DNA from: Nonomuraea angiospora
GTDB lineage: Bacteria; Actinomycetota; Actinomycetes; Streptosporangiales; Streptosporangiaceae
NCBI RefSeq assembly: GCF_014873145.1
Contig: NZ_JADBEK010000001.1
Coordinates: forward strand, 3,720,001-3,784,000
Length of the DNA: 64,000 bases
Direction of reading: 5' to 3'
The position numbers and the translations under genes were made by a program. The notes under the pieces were generated by a model. It ran no database searches, was not told the DNA's origin, and was given only the letters and a program-made list of their open reading frames with translations. Within the stretch, counting starts at the first letter, position 1, and each line of letters starts with the position of its first letter. Positions 40,982 to 49,558 of this stretch are shown here, piece after piece.

Positions 40982-41164
40982 GGCTCTGTTCTCCCTGTTG
41001 AAGATCGGGTTGGGTTGTCTGCCGCTGGCCACAACGATCAACGCCGTCCCCGGAGTTCCGGAGCCCCGGCTTCCCCGGACGCTTTGCCCCGCTTTACGCA
41101 CCCGCCTCCCGTATCTGGCCTGACCCGATGTCACACTCCGGTCGCCGGCCGCCTCTCAGGAAGC

Positions 41165-42037
41165 ATGACAGAGAACACGATCCTGGTGACCGGCGCGACC
41201 GGCGCCATCGGGCGTCCCCTGGTCGAGCTGCTTCTGGCCGAAGGCGCCGAGGTCCGCGCCGTCAGCCGCGCCCCGCACGGGGCGCGGCTCCCGGCCGGGG
41301 CGGAGGTCGTCGAGGGCGACCCGGCCAGGCCGGGCACGCTGGCCCGGCACCTGGACGGCGTCACCGCCGTCTTCCTGCACCCGCGCGCCATCGGCGACGC
41401 GGCCGGCGAGCTGCTCGCCCTGGCCAAGGAGCGCGGCGCGACGCGCGTGGCCGCCCTGTCGGCGATGAACGTCGACGACCCGCTCGACCGGCAGCCCTCC
41501 CGCTACCGCGGCGACCGGAACAAGGAGGCCGAGACCGCCGCCGCCGGCAGCGGGCTGAGCTGGACCAGCCTGCGGGCCGGATCGTTCGCGTCCAACGCGG
41601 TCAACGCCTGGGGCGCCCAGATCCGCGCCGGCGACACCGTCCGGTACGTGTACGCGTCCTTCCAGGAGGCGCCGCTCGACGACCGGGACCTGGTCGAGGT
41701 GGCCGCCCGCGCGCTGCTCACCGGCGACCTGGCCGGCCGCCGGGTCGAGCTGACCGGACCGCGGTCGCTGACCCACGAGGAGATGGTGCGGGTCATCGGC
41801 GAGGCGATCGGCCGGCCGCTGCGCTTCCAGGAGGTCCCGCCGGAGGCGGCCGAGCGGGCCATGGCCGGGAACGGCCTGCCGCGGCCGTTCGTACGGGCCC
41901 TGATGGACAGGTACGCCAGGGGCGGCTCCCGGCCCCACCCCGTGACGGAGGAGGTGACGAAGATCCTCGGCCGCCCCGCGCGGACGTTCGCCGAGTGGGC
42001 GCGGGACCACGCGGGTCTCTTCCTGGATAACGATTAG
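41165..42037 (+). CDS. NmrA-like NAD(P)-binding oxidoreductase
   Basis: A 290-aa atypical short-chain dehydrogenase. The Rossmann loop is [15 protein letters not shown] (about residues 4-18), and the C-terminal half has ELTGPRSLTHEEMVRVIGEAIGRPL, as in NmrA/QOR2-like proteins that bind NAD(P) but often lack a catalytic Tyr-Lys pair. It may act as a redox sensor or reduce quinones. An AGGAAG ribosome binding site precedes the ATG. A second, related protein is encoded at 58481-59347. Confidence 0.85.
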   Translation: MTENTILVTGATGAIGRPLVELLLAEGAEVRAVSRAPHGARLPAGAEVVEGDPARPGTLARHLDGVTAVFLHPRAIGDAAGELLALAKERGATRVAALSAMNVDDPLDRQPSRYRGDRNKEAETAAAGSGLSWTSLRAGSFASNAVNAWGAQIRAGDTVRYVYASFQEAPLDDRDLVEVAARALLTGDLAGRRVELTGPRSLTHEEMVRVIGEAIGRPLRFQEVPPEAAERAMAGNGLPRPFVRALMDRYARGGSRPHPVTEEVTKILGRPARTFAEWARDHAGLFLDND

Positions 42038-42127
42038 CTGTGAACCCCGCTCCCGATGTGCCCCTTTATGGCCACCCATGGAACGCTACAGACGGTATAC
42101 CAGTGGCGAGAATCGGGTGAGATTCGG

Positions 42128-43504
42128 GTGGCATCGACTAGCGGGGGATCGATCTTGCGGAGGCTAGGCGGAGCGGGCGTCTTAGCGGCCGTGATGGCGC
42201 TGGTCATGACCGCCTGCTCCACCGCCGGGCCCGCGGAGCAGGGGACCGCGGGCGCCCAGCAGGAGGAGCGGTCGCAGTCTCCCGCCGCGTCCCAGCCGGC
42301 GCCCGAGGCGCCGCCGAAGGTGGACGACGGCTGGCCGCGCTGGGGCTTCACCCATACGGGCGTCAGCGCCAACAACATCACCCCGCAGTTCGAACGCGAC
42401 GTCGCCGGACGGCTCTCGCAGACCCCGATGCTGCAGAACCAGCACATCATGGGGTTCGGGGCGCTCAACCCCGAGCCCTACCCGGGGCAGTACTTCTGGG
42501 AGGACCTCGACAGCCGGATCAACCTGATGAGGGAGTCCGGCGGCGTGCCCGTCGTCACGCTCTGCTGCGCCCCCGATTGGATGAAGGGCGGCCCCCAGGG
42601 CCCCACCGAGGAGTCGGCCTGGGCGGAGCACCTGGAGGACGCCCCCTACCCCGAGCACTTCGACGACTTCGCCAAGCTGGCGGCGGCCGTGGCCACGCGG
42701 TACAAGGACGTCAAGTACTTCATGGTCTGGAACGAGTTCAAGGGCTTCTGGCGCGACCACTCCAAGCCCGCCGACTACAAGGGCTACACCGAGCTGTACA
42801 ACAAGGTGTACGCCGCGGTGAAGCAGGCGCGGCCCGACGCCAAGGTCGGCGGCCCGTACCTCGGCTTCGACAGCAACGAGCGCGGCGACTCCGAGCTGCG
42901 CGGCGACTGGGGGGTCGTCAACCAGAACGTCCTGGACGCCTTCAACTACTGGTTCGAGAACAAGAAGGGCGCCGACTTCGTCGTGGTCGACGGCGCCTCG
43001 CCCACCGACGCGCACGAGCTGCTGCCCGACGAGTTCGGGGCGCTGGCGAAGTTCGGCGCGGTCACCAAGTGGCTGCGGGACAAGGTCGGCGACCTGCCGG
43101 TCTGGTGGTCGGAGTGGTATTTCGTGCCCGAGGACGGCACCACCTGGCCAGAGAACAAGCGGCTCGCGGTGCAGGCCGCCTCGATGATCGAGTTCGCGCG
43201 CAGCGGCGCCGCCACGGCCCTGTACTGGAACCCGCAGACCAAGGACCGCGACTGCCGGCCGTGCCTGTGGGACTCGCGCAGCGGCGCCGAGACCGACACC
43301 GGCCGGCTGCTGGCGAGCTTCGTCAAGTGGTTCCCCGCCGGGGCCGAGCTGGACCAGGTCACCTCGTCGGACTCCAAGGTCAGGGTGCTGGCGCAGCCGC
43401 AGCAGCTGCTGCTGGTCAACACCGCCGACTCCGACGTGAGCACGACCGTGGACGGCAAGGAGTACGCGCTCAAGGCGTACGAGATCAAGTGGACCGGCCG
43501 CTGA
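42128..43504 (+). CDS. Lipoprotein glycoside hydrolase, GH39-like (clan A)
   Basis: A 458-aa surface lipoprotein. The signal peptide ends in VMTAC (lipobox), then a Ser/Pro/Gln-rich tether, then a barrel with YPGQYFWEDLDSRINLMRESGGVPVVTLCCAPDWM. The acid/base is E203 in FMVWNEFKG and the nucleophile E329 in VWWSEWYF, both at correct strand ends for a retaining clan-A enzyme. It resembles beta-xylosidase GH39 proteins but shares little with the cytoplasmic one at 16.8 kb. GTG 42128 has a GGGTGAGA sequence about 9 nt upstream; TTG 42155 is possible. Confidence 0.75.
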   Translation: MASTSGGSILRRLGGAGVLAAVMALVMTACSTAGPAEQGTAGAQQEERSQSPAASQPAPEAPPKVDDGWPRWGFTHTGVSANNITPQFERDVAGRLSQTPMLQNQHIMGFGALNPEPYPGQYFWEDLDSRINLMRESGGVPVVTLCCAPDWMKGGPQGPTEESAWAEHLEDAPYPEHFDDFAKLAAAVATRYKDVKYFMVWNEFKGFWRDHSKPADYKGYTELYNKVYAAVKQARPDAKVGGPYLGFDSNERGDSELRGDWGVVNQNVLDAFNYWFENKKGADFVVVDGASPTDAHELLPDEFGALAKFGAVTKWLRDKVGDLPVWWSEWYFVPEDGTTWPENKRLAVQAASMIEFARSGAATALYWNPQTKDRDCRPCLWDSRSGAETDTGRLLASFVKWFPAGAELDQVTSSDSKVRVLAQPQQLLLVNTADSDVSTTVDGKEYALKAYEIKWTGR

Positions 43505-43515
43505 GCCGACGGGTT

Positions 43516-44109
43516 TCAGGGCGTGTCCTCGCCCTGCTGCCGCAGTAGGGCCAGGGCCGCCTGCTTGGCCGTGGCGGCGGCGTCGCGCTCGCCGTGGTGG
43601 TCGGCGAGCACGGTGGCGCCCTCCACCAGCATCAGCAGCTGCCGGCCCAGGACCTCCGGCTGCCGGGCGCCGGCCCGGCGGGCGATGCCGGTCAGCAGAT
43701 CGAGGTGGCGGTCGAGGTGCCGGGCGGCGACGGTGCGCGGGACGCCGTCGTGCCACTGGGCGGAGGCGTTGACGATCGCGCAGCCGCGGAAGGCGGGCTC
43801 GGCGTACCAGCCGGCGAGCGCGTCGAAGACCGCGGCGAGCTGGCCGGCCGGGTCGTCGCCGGCCGCTTCCGCGGCTTCACGCAGCCAGCGTACGACGTGG
43901 TCGCTGCGGGCCTCGAGCACGGCCTGGACCAGCCCGTCCTTGGAGCCGAAGTGCCGGTAGAGGGTCTCCTTGGACGCGCCGACGGTCGCGCACAGCTCGG
44001 CCACGCCGATGCCGTCGAGGCCGCGCTCGTACAGCAGGCCGGTGGCGGCGCGCAGGATGGTCGCCCGGGTCTGGACGGGGTCGAGGGACGCGCCTTTGGG
44101 TACGGGCAT
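43516..44109 (-). CDS. TetR-family regulator
   Basis: A 197-aa repressor with the TetR helix-turn-helix at the N-terminus (TRATILRAATGLLYERGLDGIGVAELCATVGASKETLYRHFGSKDGLVQAV) and a variable ligand-binding C-terminus containing AEPAFRGCAIVNASAQWHD, as in the TetR_C_16/LfrR-like group. It is divergent from an alpha/beta-hydrolase gene, which is its probable target. The 82-bp space between the starts contains an ATCGAA/TTCGAT dyad. Confidence 0.9.
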   Translation of the reverse strand: MPVPKGASLDPVQTRATILRAATGLLYERGLDGIGVAELCATVGASKETLYRHFGSKDGLVQAVLEARSDHVVRWLREAAEAAGDDPAGQLAAVFDALAGWYAEPAFRGCAIVNASAQWHDGVPRTVAARHLDRHLDLLTGIARRAGARQPEVLGRQLLMLVEGATVLADHHGERDAAATAKQAALALLRQQGEDTP

Positions 44110-44154
44110 ACGTCAGATGGTACCGGCCGGTTCCAAGTCTCTGCTAAGTTTCGC

Positions 44155-44174
44155 ATCGAAACGACCGGTTCGAT
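44155..44174. promoter_or_regulatory. Candidate TetR operator, hydrolase promoter
   Basis: ATCGAA (44155-44160) and TTCGAT (44169-44174) are perfect arms with an 8-bp spacer; the wider dyad CGAAAC...GGTTCG is centred in the same place. It lies 17 nt before the hydrolase start and 46 nt from the TetR start. Confidence 0.5.
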
Positions 44175-44191
44175 GATCTACGGAGACCCGC

Positions 44192-44989
44192 GTGACCGAC
44201 GCGTACGACCCTCCCGCCAGCACGCCCGCCGTCTCATTCGAGAGCGGCGGCCACCGGCTGCTCGGCGTCCTGCACCTGCCGGCCGGGCCCGGACCCCATC
44301 CGATCGTGGTGCTGCTGCACGGGTTCCCGGGCAACGAGCGCAACTTCGACCTGGCCCAGGAGCTGCGCCGGGCGGGCTACGCATCGCTGGTCTTCCACTA
44401 CCGGGGGTCGTGGGGCGTCGGCGGGTCCTGGTCGTGGCGCCACCTGCTGGAGGACGCGGCCCGCGTGGTGGAGTCGGTGCGCCTGGACCCCCGGCTGGAT
44501 CCCGATCGGCTGGGCGTGGTGGGGCACAGCATGGGCGGCTTCACGGCGTTGATGACGGCCGCCGCCGATCCCGCGGTCCGCGCGGTCGCCTCGGTGGCGG
44601 CGTTCGACCTGGGAGTGGGAGCGGCGGCCTGCCTCGCGGACCCGGCGGCGCGGGAGGGTTACCTGCGGGACTGGGAGGGCGAGCTGCTGCCGCTCCAGGG
44701 CACCAGCGCCGCGGCCCTGGTGGCCGAGATGGAGGCGGGCGGGCAGGAGTGGAGCCTGGCGGCGCTCGCGCCGCGCCTGGCCGACCGGCCCGTGCTGCTC
44801 ATCGGCACGGGACGCGATCCCGTCACGCCCGCGCCGACACACCACCACCCGCTGGTCCGGGCCTACGAGGCGCATCCGGTGCCACGGCTGGAGCACCACC
44901 TCTTCCCCACCGACCACGCCCTGTCCGACCACCGGCTGACCCTGGCCCGCACGGTCGTGGACTTCCTGGACCGCACGCTTCGCTCCTGA
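44192..44989 (+). CDS. Alpha/beta-hydrolase, peptidase S9/acyl esterase-like
   Basis: A 265-aa soluble hydrolase. HPIVVLLHGFPGNERNFDLAQELRRAGYASLVFHYRGSWGVGG is the oxyanion-hole region, S113 lies in GHSMGG, an Asp in LLIGTGRDPVTP and a His in FPTDHALSDHR complete the triad. The length suits small ester or dipeptide substrates. GGAG precedes GTG 44192. The divergent TetR gene probably represses it, so its substrate could also be the inducer. Confidence 0.9.
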   Translation: MTDAYDPPASTPAVSFESGGHRLLGVLHLPAGPGPHPIVVLLHGFPGNERNFDLAQELRRAGYASLVFHYRGSWGVGGSWSWRHLLEDAARVVESVRLDPRLDPDRLGVVGHSMGGFTALMTAAADPAVRAVASVAAFDLGVGAAACLADPAAREGYLRDWEGELLPLQGTSAAALVAEMEAGGQEWSLAALAPRLADRPVLLIGTGRDPVTPAPTHHHPLVRAYEAHPVPRLEHHLFPTDHALSDHRLTLARTVVDFLDRTLRS

Positions 44990-45003
44990 TGCCCTATGGT
45001 GAG

Positions 45004-45036
45004 GTTTCGGAAAAGATCTATACTTTTGTCCGAAAC
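45004..45036 (+). promoter_or_regulatory. Promoter/operator of the arabinose-isomerase-like gene
   Basis: GTTTCGGA (45004-45011) and TCCGAAAC (45029-45036) are perfect 8-bp arms spaced by 17 bp. The -10 box TATACT (45019-45024) lies inside, so a bound dimer would cover the RNA polymerase site. No regulator lies beside it; the nearest is the TetR gene 1.5 kb downstream. Confidence 0.6.
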
Positions 45037-45077
45037 TCTCCCGGCACCCACCCTTCACCCCTCAGGAGGGCATCACC

Positions 45078-46481
45078 GTGGCAAGCAAGACGAAGACCCG
45101 TGTCGGACTGGTCGCCGGCGGGCTGGGCGCATATTGGCCGCAGTTCCCCGACCTGCTCCCCCAGCTCCAGCGATCGGCCGACCGGGTCTCCGAACGGATG
45201 CGGGAGCTGGACGCGGAGATCGTGGACGTCGGGTTCATCTCCGACGCCCAGGAGGGCGCGGTCGCGGCCGAGAAGCTGCGGGCGGCCGACTGCGACCTCA
45301 TCGTCGGATTCCTCACCACGTACATGACGGCCACCATGCTCGTGCCCATCGCGCAGCGCAGCGGCGCGCCCGTGCTGCTGATCAACCTGCAGCCGACCGA
45401 GTCGATGGAGCACGCCACGTTCGACACCGGCCAGTGGCTCGCCTACTGCGGCGCCTGCCCGCTGCCCGAGATGGCCAACGCCTTCCAGCGGTGCGGCATC
45501 CCGTTCCGCTCGGTGTCGGGCTACCTGGAGGACGAGCGCGCCTGGGCCCGCATCACGAGCTGGGTGCGCGCCGCCGGCGCCCGCGCGGCCCTGCGGCACG
45601 GCCGGCACGGCCTGATGGGGCACCTCTACCCCGGCATGCTGGACGTCTCCACCGACCTCACGCTCGTCTCGGCGAACTTCGGCGGGCACGTCGAGGTGCT
45701 GGAGTTCGACGACCTGCGGGTGCGCGTGGAGAAGGTCACCGACGCCGAGGTCGCCGCCAAGCGCGCCGAGACGGAGAAGATCTTCGAGCTGGCCGACAGC
45801 GTCAACGACACCGACCTCGAGTGGGCCTGCCGCGTCTCCGTCGGCCTGGACCGGCTGGTGGAGGACTTCTCGCTGGACAGCCTGGCGTACTACCACCGCG
45901 GCCTGGACGGCGAGACGCACGAGCGGCTGGGGGCCGGGATGATCCTGGGCGCGTCCCTGCTCACCGCGCGCGGCATCCCCGCGGCCGGCGAGTACGAGCT
46001 GCGCACCAGCCTGGCCATGCTGATCATGGACCGGCTGGGCGGGGGCGGGTCGTTCACCGAGCTCCAGGCGCTGGACTTCCACCGGGGCCACGTCGAGATG
46101 GGCCACGACGGCCCCGCCCACCTGGCCATCAGCGCCCGCAGGCCGCTCCTGCGCGGGCTCGGCGTCTACCACGGGAAGCGGGGGTGGGGCGTCTCCGTGG
46201 AGTTCGACGTCAAGCACGGGCCGGTGACGGCGTTCGGGATCATCCAGCGCCGCGACGGCCGCTTCGCCCTGGTGGCCTCGGAGGGCGAGACCGTGGACGG
46301 GCCGCACCTGCAGATCGGGAACACCACGTCCCGCGTCGACTTCGGCCGCGACCCCGGCGAGTGGACCGACGACTGGAGCGCCACCGGCATGTCCCACCAC
46401 TGGGCCCTCGGCACCGGCCACCGCGGCGCCGAGCTCAAGGCCCTGGCCCACCTGCTGGACGCGGAATACCTCCAGGTGTGA
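45078..46481 (+). CDS. L-arabinose/L-fucose isomerase-family protein
   Basis: A 467-aa enzyme-like protein. Segments VGLVAGGLGAYWPQFPDLLPQLQ, CDLIVGFLTTYMTATMLVPIAQRSGAPVLLINLQP and GHDGPAHLAISARRPLLRGLG and the C-terminal TGMSHHWALGTGHR are those of the arabinose/fucose isomerase family, with the expected His metal ligands. It would interconvert an aldose and a ketose. AGGAGG sits 9 nt before GTG 45078. Kinase, aldolase or transport partners of an arabinose pathway are absent, so the sugar is unknown. It is followed by a hairpin and by a TetR gene. Confidence 0.85.
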   Translation: MASKTKTRVGLVAGGLGAYWPQFPDLLPQLQRSADRVSERMRELDAEIVDVGFISDAQEGAVAAEKLRAADCDLIVGFLTTYMTATMLVPIAQRSGAPVLLINLQPTESMEHATFDTGQWLAYCGACPLPEMANAFQRCGIPFRSVSGYLEDERAWARITSWVRAAGARAALRHGRHGLMGHLYPGMLDVSTDLTLVSANFGGHVEVLEFDDLRVRVEKVTDAEVAAKRAETEKIFELADSVNDTDLEWACRVSVGLDRLVEDFSLDSLAYYHRGLDGETHERLGAGMILGASLLTARGIPAAGEYELRTSLAMLIMDRLGGGGSFTELQALDFHRGHVEMGHDGPAHLAISARRPLLRGLGVYHGKRGWGVSVEFDVKHGPVTAFGIIQRRDGRFALVASEGETVDGPHLQIGNTTSRVDFGRDPGEWTDDWSATGMSHHWALGTGHRGAELKALAHLLDAEYLQV

Positions 46482-46502
46482 CCCTGGACGACCCTGCCGG
46501 GC

Positions 46503-46523
46503 CCGGACCTGCGGAGGGTCCGG
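46503..46523 (+). terminator. Hairpin after the isomerase-like gene
   Basis: CCGGACC (46503-46509) and GGTCCGG (46517-46523) form a 7-bp stem with a 7-nt loop, and the surrounding GCCGG/CCGGC can extend the pairing. It lies 22 bp past the stop. Confidence 0.6.
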
Positions 46524-46607
46524 CAACGGCGTTCGAGGGACTACTTTTACCTGCGCTTGTCGATCGATTAACGGACTGCATGCCGCCGCCGATCTAGGGT
46601 CGCCTCC

Positions 46608-47222
46608 ATGGGCTCTCCAGAAGGCGGCGAGCGGGAGTTGATCCTGCGGACGGCGACCAGGCTGTTCGCCGCGCTCGGCTACGACGGCACCTCCACCGAG
46701 CAGATCGCGGAGGCCGCCGGGCTGGGCACGGCGGCCCTCGGCGCGCATTTCCCCACCAAACGGGGGCTCTACCTCACGGTCATGGAGGAGGCGCACCGGG
46801 TATTGTCCGAGGTCATCGTGGCCAGGGCCGACGAGCTGCGGGACACCCCGCCCGAGCGGCGGCCGGAGGCGCTGCACCGGTTCGTGGACGGGTACATCGA
46901 CCTGTGCGCCGACCATCCGGAGGTGCCCGCGCTGTGGATGCACCGCTGGCTGTCCGACGCCAGCGACATCGACCTGGAGCCGCTCAACGCCCAGCCGCTG
47001 ACCCAGCGCGCCATCGACAGCATCGACGCGATCGCCAAGCCCGCGGACGCCGACGCGCAGTTCACCGCGTACACGATGATCTGGTGCATCCACGGGTTCA
47101 CGCTGAGCGGGGTGCTCGACGGGACCGGGCAGCGCCGCTACGCCGACGATCCCCGCACGTTGCGCCGCTTCCGCGCGCACATGCACCAGCTGCTCGACCG
47201 GGCGCTCAAGCTGTCCGCGTGA
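46608..47222 (+). CDS. TetR-family regulator
   Basis: A 204-aa protein. Its helix-turn-helix is ERELILRTATRLFAALGYDGTSTEQIAEAAGLGTAALGAHFPTKRGLYLTV; the rest is a variable helical effector domain. TAGGGT lies 7 nt before the ATG and there is no ribosome binding site, so it is probably read from a leaderless message. Target unknown; the isomerase-like gene just upstream and its operator (45004-45036) are the closest candidates. Confidence 0.9.
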   Translation: MGSPEGGERELILRTATRLFAALGYDGTSTEQIAEAAGLGTAALGAHFPTKRGLYLTVMEEAHRVLSEVIVARADELRDTPPERRPEALHRFVDGYIDLCADHPEVPALWMHRWLSDASDIDLEPLNAQPLTQRAIDSIDAIAKPADADAQFTAYTMIWCIHGFTLSGVLDGTGQRRYADDPRTLRRFRAHMHQLLDRALKLSA

Positions 47223-47449
47223 CACCGCTTTCCGGCGGGGAGGGCTTCAAGAATCTCCGAGCGGCGGGGCCGCTTCATGACGAACATTTCGCAAACACGT
47301 CAAGCGAGATCTTCCCCGGCGCCCCTCCGCTAGATCTACGCCCTAGCGGACCGTAAGCAATCTGCTACATGCCTGCGTGTATTCTGCCCATATGCGAGGT
47401 TTCAGACAATTCGGGCGCTCGCACCTCGTGAGCGAGACGGGCTGAGGCG

Positions 47450-49543
47450 GTGCGGGGGAACGGCGCCCTGGCGACTGGTTCGTCCCTCCTGGACGAGCTG
47501 CTGGTCGAAGCCGTCGTCAGCACACGGGCGCACATAGGCTGCCTCTACCTCCTGGACGAGGACGGCGACGTCCTGAAGATGGACAGCCAGCTGGGGCTGC
47601 CACCCATGATCGCCAAGGCGTGGGCCAGGGTCAGGACGAACGACCGCGCGCCGATCGCCACGTCGGTGTCCGAGCGGCGGCTGGTCTGGGTCCCCGACAG
47701 GGAGGGCCTGGCGCGCGAGTTCCCGTCGGCGGCGCTGTCGCTGCCGTACGACTTCGCGGCCGCCGCGCACCCCCTCATCTCCGACGGCACCGTCTGGGGC
47801 GGCCTCGTGCTGTTGTGGCCGGCGGGGCGGGTGAGCCGGCTGACCCAGCGCCAGCTCGACCGGATCGAGGACATCGGCGGCCAGATGGTCGAGGTGCTCC
47901 AGGAGGCCGCCGCGCAGGGGCAGCCGATCAGGCCGGCCCCCCGGCCCCGCGTGCTGGACCCGAAGCGCAAGGCCGACCCGCGGCCCGACCTGGTCGCGCT
48001 CGACTGCCTGAACCGGCTGCCCGAGGGCTACGGCTCGCTGGACGTGAACGGGCGCGTGACCCTTCTCAGCGCCCCGGCCGCCGACCTGCTGCTCAGCGCC
48101 GCGTCCGAGCTGCTCGGCAAACGCCTGGGCGAGGCGCTGCCGTGGATGAACGTCCCCGCGTACGAGGACGCCTACCGCGCCGCGGTCGTCGGCCGCCAGG
48201 TCACCCACTTCACGGTGCGCAACCCCGCCGGGCACCAGCTGTCGTTCCGGTTCTTCCCCGGCCTGTCGGGGATCACCGTGCGCATCACGCCGGCCGTCGG
48301 CGCCCGCGGTCCGGGCCACCTGGCGGCCGGGGCCGAGCGGCCGTCCCCGAACGTCGCGCTGCACGAGATCCTGCACCTGGCGACCAAGCTCTCGCGCGCG
48401 GTGACCGCGCAGGAGGTGGTCGACCTGGTGGCCGACCACGTCATGCCCGTCTACAACGTCCAGGCCCTGGCCATCCTGACCTCGAAGGGCGGGCGGCTGC
48501 GCGTGGACGCCTCGCGCGGCTACAGCCCGCAGGCCATCCAGGACTTCGACGGCCGTCCGGTGATCCCGCCGGACCCGGCCAACCACTCCTTCGACGCCGG
48601 CCAGCCGACGTTCTTCTCCACGTGGGACGAGCTGCGCAAGGCGTACCCGGGCGCCATCCGCTCGGACGACATGTCCGCCTGGGCCTTCCTGCCGCTGGTC
48701 ATCTCGGGTCATCCGATCGGCACGTGCGTCCTCGCCTACAACCGGCCGCACCAGTTCTCCGCGAGCGAGCGGGCCACGCTGACGGCGCTCGCGGGGCTGA
48801 TCGCGCAGGCGTACGAGCGGGCCCGGCTGTACGACGTCAAGCACCAGCTCGCCCAGTGCCTGCAGAAGAGCCTGCTGCCGCGCAGGCTGCCCGAGATCTG
48901 CGGCCTCGAACTGGCCGCCCACTACCTGCCCGCCACCCCGGGCATGGACATCGGCGGCGACTTCTACGACCTCATCCGCCTGAGCGACACCATGGCCGCG
49001 GCGGTCATCGGCGACGTGCAGGGCCACGACGTGACCGCGGCCGCCCTCATGGGCCAGGTGCGCACCGCCATCCACGCCCACGCCACCTCCGGGGCCAGCC
49101 CGGGCGAGGTGCTCGCGCGCACCAACCGGCTGCTCAGCGAGCTGTCCCCCGACCGGTTCACCAGCTGCCTGTACGTCCACATCGACCTGCGCAAGCGCAT
49201 CGCCTGCCTGGCCAGCGCGGGGCACCTGCCGCCGCTGTTCGGCCGGCCCGGGTGGCGTACCGAGGCCATCGACTCCTCCCCCGGGCTGCTGCTCGGCGTG
49301 GACCCCGACGCCGAGTACGCCACCACGGAGGTGCCGATGCCGCCCGGCTCCGTGCTGGCCCTCTACACCGACGGCCTCATCGAGGAGCCGGGCCGCAGCA
49401 TCGGCGACGCCATCGACGACCTGGCCGAGCGCTTCATGCCCACCTCCGGCCAGCCCCTGAACGACCTGGCCGAGTCGCTCATCAAGCAGGCCACGGCCGA
49501 GCAGCGCATGGACGACATCGCGGTGCTCCTCTGCAGGACGTGA
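47450..49543 (+). CDS. SpoIIE-type PP2C phosphatase with GAF/PAS sensors
   Basis: A 697-aa cytoplasmic protein. Order: GAF-like (about 1-150), PAS-like (about 190-285), GAF (about 310-465) and a PP2C/SpoIIE phosphatase (about 480-697). Metal-binding acidic residues are present (GGDFYD, GDVQGHD, TDG, MDDIAV). Such proteins dephosphorylate anti-sigma-factor antagonists in stress and morphology control. No anti-sigma partner is adjacent, so its client is encoded elsewhere. GTG 47450 is the likely start although the ribosome binding site is weak. Confidence 0.9.
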   Translation: MRGNGALATGSSLLDELLVEAVVSTRAHIGCLYLLDEDGDVLKMDSQLGLPPMIAKAWARVRTNDRAPIATSVSERRLVWVPDREGLAREFPSAALSLPYDFAAAAHPLISDGTVWGGLVLLWPAGRVSRLTQRQLDRIEDIGGQMVEVLQEAAAQGQPIRPAPRPRVLDPKRKADPRPDLVALDCLNRLPEGYGSLDVNGRVTLLSAPAADLLLSAASELLGKRLGEALPWMNVPAYEDAYRAAVVGRQVTHFTVRNPAGHQLSFRFFPGLSGITVRITPAVGARGPGHLAAGAERPSPNVALHEILHLATKLSRAVTAQEVVDLVADHVMPVYNVQALAILTSKGGRLRVDASRGYSPQAIQDFDGRPVIPPDPANHSFDAGQPTFFSTWDELRKAYPGAIRSDDMSAWAFLPLVISGHPIGTCVLAYNRPHQFSASERATLTALAGLIAQAYERARLYDVKHQLAQCLQKSLLPRRLPEICGLELAAHYLPATPGMDIGGDFYDLIRLSDTMAAAVIGDVQGHDVTAAALMGQVRTAIHAHATSGASPGEVLARTNRLLSELSPDRFTSCLYVHIDLRKRIACLASAGHLPPLFGRPGWRTEAIDSSPGLLLGVDPDAEYATTEVPMPPGSVLALYTDGLIEEPGRSIGDAIDDLAERFMPTSGQPLNDLAESLIKQATAEQRMDDIAVLLCRT

Positions 49544-49558
49544 GGCGCCGACCGGTGG

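Noticed and set aside
41047..41164. Extra start for the NmrA-like protein further upstream
   Set aside because: The Rossmann loop starts four residues after ATG 41165 and AGGAAG is well placed there.
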